From the NCBI RefSeq assembly GCF_003259315.1, contig NZ_QLLT01000016.1:106413-170412 (forward strand): a DNA stretch of 64,000 nucleotides, written 5' to 3'. Positions 32,817 to 42,700 of the stretch are shown here, piece after piece. This DNA comes from Kitasatospora sp. SolWspMP-SS2h (lineage in GTDB: Bacteria > Actinomycetota > Actinomycetes > Streptomycetales > Streptomycetaceae). A program made the position numbers and the translations under genes. Position 1 is the first letter of the stretch. Every line of letters begins with the position of its first letter. The notes under the pieces were generated by a model that was not told where the DNA came from, ran no database searches, and saw only the letters and a program-made list of their open reading frames with translations.

Positions 32817-33848
32817 CTACCGCCGGCGCATCGCCTTGCGGGTGTTGCGCACCCGCCGGTGCATCCGCTGGACGTTGGCCAGGGTGTGCACCCGGCCGGC
32901 CACGGTCAGCCGGTACTTGAGGCGCAGGAAGGACGGGAGGGCGTCGATCCGGTCGGCCCCTATCGCGCTGACCAGCCGGGTGACGTGGCGGTGGTAGGCG
33001 TAGCGGTACTCCTGGTCGCCGTCTGGGACGGTCCAGAAGAACATCGGGATCTCCTCGACCAGGGTGTTGTGGTCGTAGGCCCGCAGGTGCTCGCGGAAGA
33101 CGGGTTCCGGCCGGTCGAGCAGCCAGGCGCGGACGAGTTCGATGGAGCGGACCCGGTCGGCGAGGCCGCGCGGGTCGGTGCGGCGCTGGGTGATCGAGCT
33201 GTCGCCGTCCTCGCGGATCCGCCAGTGGTAGACCGGCTCGGACAGCACGTCGACGCTCTCGGCCAGGAAGTGGTGCGGGACGCTGACCGGGGCGTCCTCG
33301 TAGAGCATGCCCTCGGGGTAGTCCAGGCCGGCGGCGGCGTAGAAGGAGCGCCGGTAGACCTTGTTCCAGGCGGTGCGGTCGGTGACCAGGCCGGGCAGTT
33401 CGCTGACGTGGGTGCGCAGCCGGGTCTCGGCGAACGGGCGGACGTGGACGTGCGAGGGCTCCAGCCCGGCGGTGCGCAGCCGCAGCACGTTGCCGGTGGC
33501 GAAGTCGGAGCCGGTGGCGTCCAGGGTGTCGACCATCAGCCGGTAGGCGTCCGGCGGCACCACGTCGTCGCTGTCGACGAAGGCCAGGTAGCGGGTGCCG
33601 GGCGCGAGGTGGCGGACGCCGGTGTTGCGGGCGGCGCCGAGCCCCTGGTTCTCCTGCCGGACCAGTCGGAACCGCGGGTCGCGGGCGGCGTACCGCTCGG
33701 CGATGGCGGCGCTGGTGTCGGTGGAGCCGTCGTCGACCATGACGCACTCGAGGTCGCTGAAGGTCTGGTCGGCGATCGAGTCCAGGCAGGCGGCGAGGTA
33801 GCGCTCGACGTTGTACACCGGGACGACGACGGAGAGGCGGGGTGCCAT
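32817..33848 (-). CDS. family 2 glycosyltransferase
   Basis: 343 aa GT-A enzyme. LSVVVPVYNVERYLAACLDS, then VMVDDGSTDTS (nucleotide-sugar Asp), LGAARNTGVRH and YLAFVDSDD (DxD-like metal motif) are intact. The C-terminal region resembles teichoic-acid/CDP-glycerol-type GT2 proteins of actinomycetes. ATG 33848 fits the family opening, with GAAAGG 11 nt upstream. It would transfer a sugar to a cell-surface polymer; the acceptor is unknown. Stands alone. Confidence 0.9.
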   Translation of the reverse strand: MAPRLSVVVPVYNVERYLAACLDSIADQTFSDLECVMVDDGSTDTSAAIAERYAARDPRFRLVRQENQGLGAARNTGVRHLAPGTRYLAFVDSDDVVPPDAYRLMVDTLDATGSDFATGNVLRLRTAGLEPSHVHVRPFAETRLRTHVSELPGLVTDRTAWNKVYRRSFYAAAGLDYPEGMLYEDAPVSVPHHFLAESVDVLSEPVYHWRIREDGDSSITQRRTDPRGLADRVRSIELVRAWLLDRPEPVFREHLRAYDHNTLVEEIPMFFWTVPDGDQEYRYAYHRHVTRLVSAIGADRIDALPSFLRLKYRLTVAGRVHTLANVQRMHRRVRNTRKAMRRR

Positions 33849-34320
33849 CGGCTGCACGGCCTTTCGGAACGGGCACCCTGATTGGCCGACCGGAGTGCCG
33901 CCGGGCGCGAACGCGCGAAGCGTATCCGGTCCCGACGACGTTGCGGGGAACGCCAGATGGCGCGGAAGTGGCGGAGGAGTTCGCTCCGATTCTGCGCCCG
34001 CGGCACGCCCGCGAGGAGGAGGGCGGAGGAGCGCGACAGAACGGACGGCAGAGCGGAGGGCAGCACCGACCGACCGGACGGAGGGCGCCGCGACGGGCAG
34101 CCGAACAACCGAGCGCCGCTGCCCACCCCCGTGGGGCAACGGCGCCCGAGCATCCGGATGCCGATCCTGCCGACCGAGTCCACGGTGTGTCAACTATCGT
34201 GGATTTTTCAACGACGGCCCGGAGCGTCGGACGGTCGACCGCCGCGGTTCGGGCGCCGATTCCCCAACGATCGTGCAGAACAGGACGGACGAGGGATACG
34301 CCCGGGGGTAAGGAGCCTCT
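33849..34320. promoter_or_regulatory. 472-bp divergent intergenic region
   Basis: On the minus strand TTGACA (34193-34188), an 18-bp spacer, then CAGGAT (34169-34164) is a plausible promoter for the glycosyltransferase with a long leader. On the plus strand only the ribosome site AAGGAG before 34321 is clear. No ORF with a family match. Confidence 0.4.
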
Positions 34321-34770
34321 ATGATCCGGCACATGCCCCAGGAAACCCCCCGCGCCGAAGTCCCGGACTTCGCCAGCCGCTTCCGGCGCCTGATAGCGGT
34401 GATCTACCCCAAGGACCTCGGCCGTCCCTGGCGGGACAGTGAGATCGCCGAAGGCACCGGCCTGAGCGGCACGTACATCGGCAACCTGCGCAAGGGCTCC
34501 CAGAAACCGAGCCTGGAGAACGCCGTCCGGATCGCCCGGTTCTTCGGCGTCCCGCTCGACTACTTCTCCGATTCGGAGACCGCCCGCGCGGTGGAGCAGG
34601 ACCTGCGCAAGATCGAGGCGCTGCGGGACGCCAGGGTCGAGCGGATCGCCATGCGGGCGGCCGGGCTGCCGCCGGAGATGCAGGACGCCGCACTCACTAT
34701 TGTGGAGCAGTTGCGGCGGGCCGTGGGCCTGACCGACGGGCAGCCGGACGAGGCCGGCCCGGTGACGTGA
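34321..34770 (+). CDS. XRE-family regulator (ImmR-like partner)
   Basis: 149 aa. HTH SEIAEGTGLSGTYIGNLRKG followed by SQKPSLENAVRIARFFGVPL, then a helical tail. ATG 34321 has AAGGAG 5 nt upstream. The stop overlaps the start of an ImmA/IrrE-type protease (GTGA), the classic regulator-protease pairing in which the peptidase inactivates the repressor. First gene of a four-gene overlapping operon. Confidence 0.9.
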   Translation: MIRHMPQETPRAEVPDFASRFRRLIAVIYPKDLGRPWRDSEIAEGTGLSGTYIGNLRKGSQKPSLENAVRIARFFGVPLDYFSDSETARAVEQDLRKIEALRDARVERIAMRAAGLPPEMQDAALTIVEQLRRAVGLTDGQPDEAGPVT

Positions 34771-35342
34771 CGGAGCGCCAGCAGGTGCCGCTGGGACACT
34801 GGCGGCTGCCGGAAGGGGTCGACGTGCGGGGTGTGGGAAGCGGACTGGGCCGGACCCGGCGCCGGATGCGGGCGGTCGCGCGCGACCTGCGCCTGCCGCC
34901 GCTGAGCACCGTCGAGGAGCTGTGCGACGCGGTCTCCGCGCACCTGGGGCGTCCGATCCGGATCGCCCCGCGCCGGATGCGGGTCGGCGAGCCCTCCGGT
35001 TTCGTCGAGCGCCTGCCCGTCGAGGACGTCGTCCACGTCGAGCAGGAGACCTCCGGACTGCACCGGGCGCACATCGTCTGCCACGAACTGGCCCACCTGC
35101 TGTGCGGCCACCTGACCGAGCCCGCGCTGCTCGACCCGGACACCGCCCGGGTCGAACTGCCCACCATCGACCCGGAGATGCTCCGGCTGGTGCTCGGCCG
35201 CTCGCACTACGACGACGCCGCCGAGGAGGAGGCCGAGGTGCTCGGCGCCGAGCTGATGCGCCTCCTGGTGCTCGCCCCGGGCGCCGGCACCACCTCGCAG
35301 CTCGCCCCCGCGTTGGAGCACCGCAAAGGACAGCATGTCTGA
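34767..35342 (+). CDS. ImmA/IrrE-family metallopeptidase-like protein
   Basis: 191 aa. Zinc motif HELAH (H106-H110) in AHIVCHELAHLLCGH, followed by an acidic downstream helix (DDAAEEEAEVLGAELM) that supplies the third ligand in this family. Expected to cleave or bind its upstream XRE partner in response to stress. It overlaps both neighbours. Confidence 0.88.
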   Translation: MTERQQVPLGHWRLPEGVDVRGVGSGLGRTRRRMRAVARDLRLPPLSTVEELCDAVSAHLGRPIRIAPRRMRVGEPSGFVERLPVEDVVHVEQETSGLHRAHIVCHELAHLLCGHLTEPALLDPDTARVELPTIDPEMLRLVLGRSHYDDAAEEEAEVLGAELMRLLVLAPGAGTTSQLAPALEHRKGQHV

Positions 35343-36567
35343 ACTGCCGTACAACCTGGTCTACTTGGGTATCGGCAGCGCCGCCTGGCTGGTCGCCGCA
35401 CTGAAGCTGCGGGCCTGGCGGCGCGACCCGTCGTTCGGGCTGCTGGTGGTCGCCCTGGCGATCGCCTCCCCGGCCACCGCCTTCCTGCTGGCCTCCCCGC
35501 TGCTGTACCGGGCGGTCGGGCACCTCACCGGCGTCGGCAACCTGGCCACCCTGTTCGTCTACCTCGGCATCGTCGGCTTCTCCGCCGCCGCCGTGGTCCT
35601 CGCCCTGGTCTGGACCCCGCCCGAGGAGCGCGCCGGCGCCCTGATCTGGGCGCCGCTGGACGACCGGCTGCGGCAGCTGGTGCGCCGCCGCGCCGCGGTG
35701 TTCGCCGCGCTCGTCCCCGTCCTGGCCGCGCTCTTCCTGGCCGGCGGCCCGTACCGGCCCGAGACCCCGCTCACCTTCGACACCACCTTCGCCCCGCGCA
35801 CCGCCACCGCGCTGTTCCTGGCGCTCTACCAGGGCCTGTTCGCCTACGCGCTGATCGACATCGGCCGGGTCTGCCTCGGCCACGCCGCCCGGCTCCCCGA
35901 GGGCTGGCTGCGCCGCGGCATCCGGCTGCTCGCCCTCGGCGCGCTCACCGCCTGCGGCTACGTGCTGTGCAAGCTCGCCGCGATCGCCCTCGCCTACGCG
36001 GGCGTCGGCGGCGCCGAGTGGCTCAGCACCGCCCTCGGCCCGGCCTTCGCCGCCCTCGGCGCGATCGGCATCACCTGCGGTTTCGCCGGCCCGGCCGGCG
36101 CCGCCTGGGCCGCCCGCCGCCGCGACTTCCGCGCCCTGCGCCCGCTCTGGGACCTGGTCTACCGCGCCGACCGCCGCCTCGCCCTGGAGGGCCCGCCCTC
36201 CCCCGCCTGGCGCGAACGCGCCGCCCTGCGCGACCTGGAGTGGCGCACCACCCGGCGCGGGCTGGAGATCCGCGACGGCCAGCTGACGCTCCGTCCGTTC
36301 GTCGACCCCGCCGCCGTGGACGCCGCGCGGCGGCTGGCCCGCCGGGCCTCGCTCGCCCGGAGCCACCGGGACGCCCTGGTGGTCGCCGCCGCGCTGCGCT
36401 CCGCCGTCGCCGCCCTGGCCGCCGGCACCCCGCCCCGCCCCCGCGAGGAGCAGGCCGCCCTGCCCGGCCTGGACACCGACCCGGCCGAGGAGCGCGCCCA
36501 CCTGGTGCTGGTCGCCTGCTACCTGCGCTCCCCGCTGCTCGACCGGGCCCTGGAACCCCTCCCGTGA
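35335..36567 (+). CDS. MAB_1171c-like polytopic membrane protein (DUF6545-type)
   Basis: 410 aa. Six or seven membrane segments in the first about 245 residues (LVYLGIGSAAWLVAAL; LLVVALAIASPATAFLLA; FVYLGIVGFSAAAVVLALV; AALVPVLAALFLA; LFLALYQGLFAYALID; LLALGALTACGYVLC; FAALGAIGITCGFAG), then a cytoplasmic domain of about 165 residues with WDLVYRADRRLALE. The architecture matches the putative transporter family named after M. abscessus MAB_1171c, usually found beside XRE and ImmA/IrrE genes. ATG 35335 overlaps the protease stop by 8 bp. Function unknown; sensor or transporter. Confidence 0.78.
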   Translation: MSELPYNLVYLGIGSAAWLVAALKLRAWRRDPSFGLLVVALAIASPATAFLLASPLLYRAVGHLTGVGNLATLFVYLGIVGFSAAAVVLALVWTPPEERAGALIWAPLDDRLRQLVRRRAAVFAALVPVLAALFLAGGPYRPETPLTFDTTFAPRTATALFLALYQGLFAYALIDIGRVCLGHAARLPEGWLRRGIRLLALGALTACGYVLCKLAAIALAYAGVGGAEWLSTALGPAFAALGAIGITCGFAGPAGAAWAARRRDFRALRPLWDLVYRADRRLALEGPPSPAWRERAALRDLEWRTTRRGLEIRDGQLTLRPFVDPAAVDAARRLARRASLARSHRDALVVAAALRSAVAALAAGTPPRPREEQAALPGLDTDPAEERAHLVLVACYLRSPLLDRALEPLP

Positions 36568-37247
36568 CCACCCCGCCGCCACCGGCCCGGGACGCCTTCG
36601 CCGCCCTGGTCCTGCACCGGCGCCCGCAGCGCGCCCGGGTCGGCCTGACGCTCGGCTTCGTCCGCACCTTCGCCGTCCCCGAGATCGCCGAAGTCCTTTC
36701 CGGCACCGGGAAGTTGGCGTCCGCACCGAAGGCCCGGGCGAAGGCCACCGGCGCCATGATGTTCGCCCTGATCGGCCACGGCGTGGACAGCCCGGCCGGA
36801 CGGGAGACCGTCGCCGCGCTCGCCGCGCTGCACCGCCTCCCCGGCGTGGACGCGGAGCTGATGCGCTACGTGCTGGCCTGCTTCACCGTCTGCCCGGTCA
36901 CGTACGCGGCCGGGACCGCCGCCGAACGCGAGGCCGCCGCCGCCTTCGCCGCCGCGCTCGCCGGAGCACTCGGCCTGCCGCCGCTCCCCGGGCCCACCCT
37001 GGCCGAGACCGCCGCCTGGATGCGGGAGTTCGAAACCGCCCGGTTCGCCCCCAGCGAGGCCGGCCGGCGGCTCTGGCGGGCCGTCGCCCCGGTCTTCGCC
37101 GCCCGCCTCCCCGGCCCGCTCGCCCGCCACGCCCCCGCCTTCGCCGCGGCCCTCCTCGACCCCCCGCTGCGCGCCGCCTTCGCCGTCCCCCGCCCGCCCC
37201 TGCCGCTGCGCGCGGCCGCCCGGCTCGCCTTCCGCCTGCTGCGCTGA
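36564..37247 (+). CDS. MpaB-like/DUF2236-related protein
   Basis: 227 aa. The core is LGFVRTFAVPEIAEVLSGTG, MMFALIGHGVDSPAGRETVA and LMRYVLACFTVCPV. This resembles the DUF2236 oxygenase MpaB group and is often the fourth gene with MAB_1171c-type operons. The conserved His in IGHGVDSP may be a haem or metal ligand. GTG overlaps the previous stop (GTGA). Catalysis unproven. Confidence 0.65.
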   Translation: MTTPPPPARDAFAALVLHRRPQRARVGLTLGFVRTFAVPEIAEVLSGTGKLASAPKARAKATGAMMFALIGHGVDSPAGRETVAALAALHRLPGVDAELMRYVLACFTVCPVTYAAGTAAEREAAAAFAAALAGALGLPPLPGPTLAETAAWMREFETARFAPSEAGRRLWRAVAPVFAARLPGPLARHAPAFAAALLDPPLRAAFAVPRPPLPLRAAARLAFRLLR

Positions 37248-37303
37248 CGGGACGGCACGCGCGCAGGCGCCCGGCAGCGGGCCGGGCAGCACCGCGCGGT
37301 CGC

Positions 37304-37741
37304 TCAGCGGCGCGGGCCGTGCACCCGGCGGTAGCTCCAGGCCAGCAGGCCGAGCAGGATCAGGCCGGACAGGATCAGGCTCGACCCGGTCGCCCAGCCG
37401 GCCAGCGGCAGCGAGGGCACCAGCCCGGCGACGACGCCCGCGGCGATCAGGCCGAGTCCGGCCAGGACCGAGCCGGCGATCCGCCAGCCGGAGGCGACGC
37501 TCGCCTCGACGCCCTGCATGGCCTTGACCCGGACCGGCTCCACGAAGCGGGCGAAGGCGGGCACCGCGCGGGCGACCAGGACCATGCCGGCCAGCAGGAG
37601 CAGCATCCCGGGGCCGGGCAGCACCAGCAGCACCACGCCCACCACGATCAGGACCGCGCCGACCACCGCGAAGAGCACCCGGGCCACCGGGTGGACCTCC
37701 GTCGGATCCGCTTCGAATCCCGGCCGCTGCTGCTGGTTCAT
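37304..37741 (-). CDS. PGPGW-type transmembrane protein
   Basis: 145 aa with four hydrophobic segments; the first ends in the signature VLLVLPGPGMLLLLAGMVLVA. Third and fourth segments AGSVLAGLGLIAAGVVAG and GSSLILSGLILLGLLAWS. Family function unknown. Monocistronic. Confidence 0.82.
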   Translation of the reverse strand: MNQQQRPGFEADPTEVHPVARVLFAVVGAVLIVVGVVLLVLPGPGMLLLLAGMVLVARAVPAFARFVEPVRVKAMQGVEASVASGWRIAGSVLAGLGLIAAGVVAGLVPSLPLAGWATGSSLILSGLILLGLLAWSYRRVHGPRR

Positions 37742-37903
37742 CAGGCCACCCTAACCGGACGGCCCGCGGTTCCCGGTGCCCCGACACCGCCCCCGGCCGC
37801 CCGGGCACGCGTCGGGACACGCGTCGGGGCGCTCCCGCCCGGCCGAACGGACGGCCGGTCGTCCGGTCGTCCGTTCATCCGGGAGAAGCGCCCCGACGGC
37901 GGG

Positions 37904-39037
37904 TCACATCCCGTTCTTGCGGATCGGGGTGTACTCGGCCAGCTTGGAGATCGGCTCCTCGTGCGAGACGCAGCCCTGGCTGCCGGAGTCCTCCAGGATG
38001 ATCGCCCGGGTGTGCGCCGCGTCCGCCCAGCCGCCGAACAGCACCACGTGCTGCTCGTGGTCGCCGCTGGTGTGGTGGACGACCAGGGCGTCGCCCGGCT
38101 GGAGGTCCTTGCGGGCGATGTGGTGGGCGATGCCGGCCGACTCGCTGATCAGCGGGCCGGTGGTGGTGCCGGGGCCGGGCAGGCCCCAGGCGGCGGAGAG
38201 GAAGCCGGAGCAGTCGACCCGGTAGCCGTTGGTGACGGCGCCCTGGCTGTAGCCGAGCCTGCGCTTGACCCGCTCCATCGCCCGCTCGACCATCGCCTTG
38301 CGCTCGTCGGAGACCCCGTCCAGCTTGGGCTGGGCCTTGGCGCCGCCGCCCTCGCCGTTGCGCGGGTGCCGGTGGTCGGACCAGGCGTCCCAGCTGTTGC
38401 CGTTGACGATCCTGGTCTTCCAGTCGCCGGTCGAGCGGTCCTTGAGCTTCGGGCCGTCGTGCTTGCCGCCGGGGCCGCTGACGATCCCGGAGCCGTCGTT
38501 GCCGCTGGTGTCGTGGCCGCCGCTGCCGCCCGTCCCGCCACCGCCGCCGTCGGTCCCGGTGTGCGGCGAGGAGGGCTGCCCGGTGTGGCCGCCGCCGCCT
38601 CCGCCGCCGCCGCCCTTGCCCCGGTCGGCGCTGTCGATCCCGGTGCCGGGCGACTTGGGCCCGGTCTCCTCGGAGTGCTTGCGCTTGAGGTCCTCGGCGA
38701 TCTTCCGCTCGACCTCCTCGTACGAGGCGATCAGCTGCCTGATCTTGGCCGCGTCCTCGGCCAGCTCCTCGGTGAGCTTCTCCTTGGTCTTCATCAGGGC
38801 CTCGGCCCGCGCGTTGATGGCCTGCACGTCGCGGGCCACCTCCGCCAGGATCGGGCCGGCCCCGAGGACGCCCATGATCCCGCCCGAGAACACGTCGGTG
38901 GCGGCCGCCTTCGCGACGGTCGCCTTGATGTGGCCGAGCTGCCCGGCCATCTCCTGCATCCGCTGGTTGACCTGTGTGAAGTCCTGCTGGATCTTCAGCA
39001 GTTCGCCCGGCTGGAAGCCGAACTCGTTCCCCGCCAT
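37904..39037 (-). CDS. WXG100-like N-terminus with NlpC/P60-type cell-wall hydrolase domain
   Basis: 377 aa. The first about 125 residues are coiled-coil helices of the ESX/WXG100 type (LLKIQQDFTQVNQRMQEMAG; EELAEDAAKIRQLIASYEEV). A Gly/Ser-rich linker (about 130-205) follows. The C-terminal NlpC/P60-like domain has catalytic Cys in YRVDCSGFLSAAWG and His in HEQHVVLFGGW. Likely a type VII-secreted peptidoglycan peptidase or toxin. It follows a WXG100 gene on the same strand. No immunity protein or ESX core gene is seen nearby. Confidence 0.82.
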   Translation of the reverse strand: MAGNEFGFQPGELLKIQQDFTQVNQRMQEMAGQLGHIKATVAKAAATDVFSGGIMGVLGAGPILAEVARDVQAINARAEALMKTKEKLTEELAEDAAKIRQLIASYEEVERKIAEDLKRKHSEETGPKSPGTGIDSADRGKGGGGGGGGGHTGQPSSPHTGTDGGGGGTGGSGGHDTSGNDGSGIVSGPGGKHDGPKLKDRSTGDWKTRIVNGNSWDAWSDHRHPRNGEGGGAKAQPKLDGVSDERKAMVERAMERVKRRLGYSQGAVTNGYRVDCSGFLSAAWGLPGPGTTTGPLISESAGIAHHIARKDLQPGDALVVHHTSGDHEQHVVLFGGWADAAHTRAIILEDSGSQGCVSHEEPISKLAEYTPIRKNGM

Positions 39038-39116
39038 CGTGTTGTTCCCCCTGTGGTCGGCCCGGCCCGTAGCGGCCGGGCCCGGTGCGGTGCGGTCGGT
39101 CGACGCCCGGTCGGCG

Positions 39117-39461
39117 CTACAGGACGTTGGCGAGCTGCTTGACCGAGTCGCCGAGCTGCCCGAGCTCGTCCGCGACGGAGTTCAGCTCGCGGACCCGGCC
39201 CTGCGCGTGCGAGACGAAGGCGTCTGCGGCCGCACCGTGCCAGGTCAGCCCGCCGAGCACCGCGCTGACCTCGCGGCCGAGGCCGTCGACCTGCTTGCCC
39301 AGCTCGGCCAGCTCCTGGGCGATCTTGTTCAGCTCGGCGTCGGCGTCGCCGAACATCTTGCCGAGCGCCCAGTGCGCGATCTCGGCCGGAGCCATGACGA
39401 TGTCCTCGCCGACCTTGACCACGTCACCGGCGAGGTGCTTGACGTCTCCCCACAGATCCAT
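39117..39461 (-). CDS. WXG100-family type VII secretion target
   Basis: 114 aa helical hairpin. WXG turn is WHG in GGLTWHGAAADAFVSHA. N-terminal amphipathic helix MDLWGDVKHLAGDVVKVGED. Predicted partner of the NlpC/P60 protein 79 bp downstream. Confidence 0.85.
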   Translation of the reverse strand: MDLWGDVKHLAGDVVKVGEDIVMAPAEIAHWALGKMFGDADAELNKIAQELAELGKQVDGLGREVSAVLGGLTWHGAAADAFVSHAQGRVRELNSVADELGQLGDSVKQLANVL

Positions 39462-39767
39462 GACCGTCCCCCTGTTTCCCCGTGGATTCCCCGAAAGCCT
39501 GTTCCCCCAAGGCTAGTCAGTGCGGGCCCCCGGGGAAACGGGCGGGTACGGGGTGGAAGCGGGCGGGTGCCGGCGGAACCGGCGCGGCGGCCGGGCGGCG
39601 GCGGGCCGGGCGCGGGCGGCGGCGGGCCGGGCGCGGGCGGCGACGGGCCGGGCGCGGGCGGCGGCGGGCCGGGCCGGCTGTTCGCGGTCCGGCCGCCGGG
39701 CCTGTGACACTGGATGTGCTCGAAAACCGAGGTGCGCCCCGGCCCCCACTTTTTGCAACCTAGAGGG
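39462..39767. other. 306-bp intergenic region upstream of hrpA
   Basis: Divergent region between the WXG100 gene and hrpA. It contains the 21-bp GC-rich tandem repeat at 39601-39675. A TTTTTGCAACC tract precedes the hrpA start. No ORF supported. Confidence 0.6.
39601..39675 (+). repeat. 21-bp tandem repeat, about 3.6 copies
   Basis: Unit GCGGGCCGGGCGCGGGCGGC plus G, at 39601, 39622, 39643 (one change) and a partial copy at 39664. Confidence 0.9.
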
Positions 39768-42700
39768 ATGCCCGCAGTGAGTTCTCCCGTAGCCCCGCAG
39801 CCCGCCCCCACGTTCGCGGAGCTGGCCGCCCGGCTGCCCGGCGTGATGCTGCGCGACGCGCAGCGCCTCGGCCGCCGCCTGGAGGGCACCCGCAAGGTCA
39901 GGTCGGCCGAGGGCCGGCAGCAGGTGCTGACCGAGCTGGCCTCCGACTTCGACCGCTCCGAGTCCCGGGTGGCCGCCCGCCGGGCGGCGGTGCCGGTGAT
40001 CCGGTACCCGCAGGAGCTGCCGGTCGCGCAGAAGAAGGACGAGATCCTGGCCGCCGTCCGCGACCACCAGGTGGTGATCGTGGCGGGCGAGACCGGCTCC
40101 GGCAAGACCACCCAGATCCCGAAGGTCTGCCTGGAGCTGGGCCGCGGCGTCCAGGGCCTGATCGGCCACACCCAGCCGCGCCGGATCGCCGCCCGCACGG
40201 TCGCCGAGCGGGTCGCCGAGGAGCTGGACACCCCGCTGGGCGGGGCGGTCGGCTGGAAGGTCCGGTTCACCGACCAGGCCGGCCAGGACACCCTGGTGAA
40301 GCTGATGACGGACGGCATCCTACTGGCCGAGATCCAGACCGACCGGGACCTGCGCCAGTACGACACCCTGATCATCGACGAGGCGCACGAGCGCAGCCTG
40401 AACATCGACTTCCTGCTCGGCTACCTCAAGCAGCTGCTGCCCCGCCGCCCCGACCTCAAGGTGGTCATCACCTCCGCCACCATCGACCCGGAGCGCTTCG
40501 CGGCGCACTTCGACGGCGCCCCGATCATCGAGGTCTCCGGCCGCACCTACCCGGTCGAGGTCCGCTACCGGCCCCTCGTGGAGGACGACGAGCCGGACTC
40601 CGACGACGCGGACGACAACGACCGGGACCGCGACCGGGACCAGATCCAGGGCATCTGCGACGCCGTCGAGGAGCTCCAGGCCGAGGGGCCCGGCGACATC
40701 CTGGTGTTCCTCTCCGGCGAGCGCGAGATCCGCGACACCGCCGACGCGCTGACCAAGCTGAGACTCCGGTCCACCGAGGTCCTGCCGCTCTACGCCCGGC
40801 TCTCCTCGGCCGAGCAGCACCGGGTCTTCCAGCGCTCCTCGCAGCGCCGGGTGGTGCTGGCCACCAACGTCGCCGAGACCTCGCTGACCGTCCCCGGCAT
40901 CAAGTACGTGATCGACCCGGGCACCGCCCGGATCTCCCGCTACAGCCACCGCACCAAGGTGCAGCGGCTGCCGATCGAGGCGGTCAGCCAGGCCAGCGCC
41001 AACCAGCGCAAGGGCCGCTGCGGCCGCACCTCGGACGGCATCTGCATCCGGCTGTACTCGGAGGAGGACTTCCTCTCCCGCCCCGAGTTCACCGACGCCG
41101 AGATCCTGCGCACCAACCTGGCCTCGGTGATCCTGCAGATGACCGCGGCCGGCCTGGGCGACATCGCCGCCTTCCCGTTCCTCGACCCGCCGGACTCCCG
41201 GAACATCAAGGACGGCGTCAACCTGCTGCACGAGCTGGGCGCCCTCGACCCGGAGGAGAAGGACCACCGCAAGCGGCTGACCGAGCTGGGCCGCAAGCTC
41301 GCCCAGCTCCCGGTCGACCCGCGGATGGCCCGGATGGTGCTGGAGGCCGACCGCCTCGGCTGCGTCCGCGACGTGATGGTGATCGCCGCCGCGCTCTCCA
41401 TCCAGGACCCGCGCGAGCGCCCGGCCGAGAAGCGCCAGGCCGCCGACGAACGGCACCGCCGCTTCCAGTCGGAGACCTCCGACTTCCTGTCCTACCTGTC
41501 GATCTGGCGCTACGTGCGGGAGCAGCAGAAGGAGCTGTCCTCCTCGGCGTTCCGCCGGATGTGCAAGTCCGAGTTCCTCAACTACCTGCGGATACGGGAG
41601 TGGCAGGACGTCTACGTCCAGCTGCGCACCATCGCCAAGCAGCTCGGCGTGACCATCGACGAGCCCCTCGACGACGCCGAGCCGGACGCGGACCGGATCC
41701 ACCAGGCGCTGCTGTCGGGCCTGCTCTCCCACCTGGGCCTGTTCGACGCGGAGAAGCGCGAGTACGCGGGCGCCCGCGGCGCCCGGTTCGCGGTGTTCCC
41801 GGGCTCGGGGCTGTTCAAGAAGCCGCCGCGCTGGGTGATGTCGGCCGAGCTGGTGGAGACCTCCCGGCTGTGGGCGCGGATCAACGCGAAGATCGAGCCG
41901 GAGTGGGTGGAGCCGCTGGCGGCGCACCTGATCAAGCGCAGCTACAGCGAGCCGCACTGGGAGAAGAAGGCCGGCGCGGTGCTGGCGTACGAGAAGGTCA
42001 CGCTGTACGGCCTGCCGGTCGTCGCCCAGCGGAAGGTCAACTACGGCCGGATCGACCCCCAGCTGTGCCGGGAGCTGTTCATCCGCTCGGCGCTGGTGGA
42101 GGGCGACTGGGAGACCCACCACCGGTTCTTCGCGGAGAACCGCAAGCTGCTCGACGAGGTCGAGGAGCTGGAGAACCGGGCCCGCCGCCGGGACATCCTG
42201 GTGGACGACCAGACCCTGTTCGACTTCTACGACGCCCGGCTGCCCGAGGACGTGGTCTCCGGGCGGCACTTCGACGCCTGGTGGAAGAAGGCCCGCCGCG
42301 AGCAGCCCGACCTGCTCAACTTCGAGAAGTCGATGCTGATCAACGACTCGGCGGACGGCGTCACCGAGGCCGACTACCCGGACTTCTGGCAGCAGGGCAA
42401 GCTGCGCCTCCCGCTGACGTACCAGTTCGAGCCGGGCAGCGACGCGGACGGCGTGACGGTGCACATCCCGCTGGCGGTGCTCAACCAGGTGGTGTCGGAG
42501 GGCTTCGACTGGCAGATCCCGGGCCTGCGCGCCGAGCTGGTGACGGCCTGGATCCGCTCGCTGCCGAAGGCGGTGCGCCGCAACTTCGTCCCGGCCCCGG
42601 ACTACGCCCGGGCCGCGATGCGCGAACTGACCGACCGGCAGGAGCCGTTGCTGCCGACGCTGGAGCGGGTGCTGCACCGGATGTCGGGCCTGCCGGTCCC

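Noticed and set aside
32320..36726. 1,468-codon minus-strand open frame
   Set aside because: Low-complexity Arg/Gly/Pro translation antisense to the TetR/GT2/XRE/ImmA/MAB_1171c genes, all of which have family motifs. It is a GC-frame shadow.
39601..39675. possible CRISPR array
   Set aside because: Units are contiguous 21-bp tandem repeats with no spacers, and no cas genes are present.
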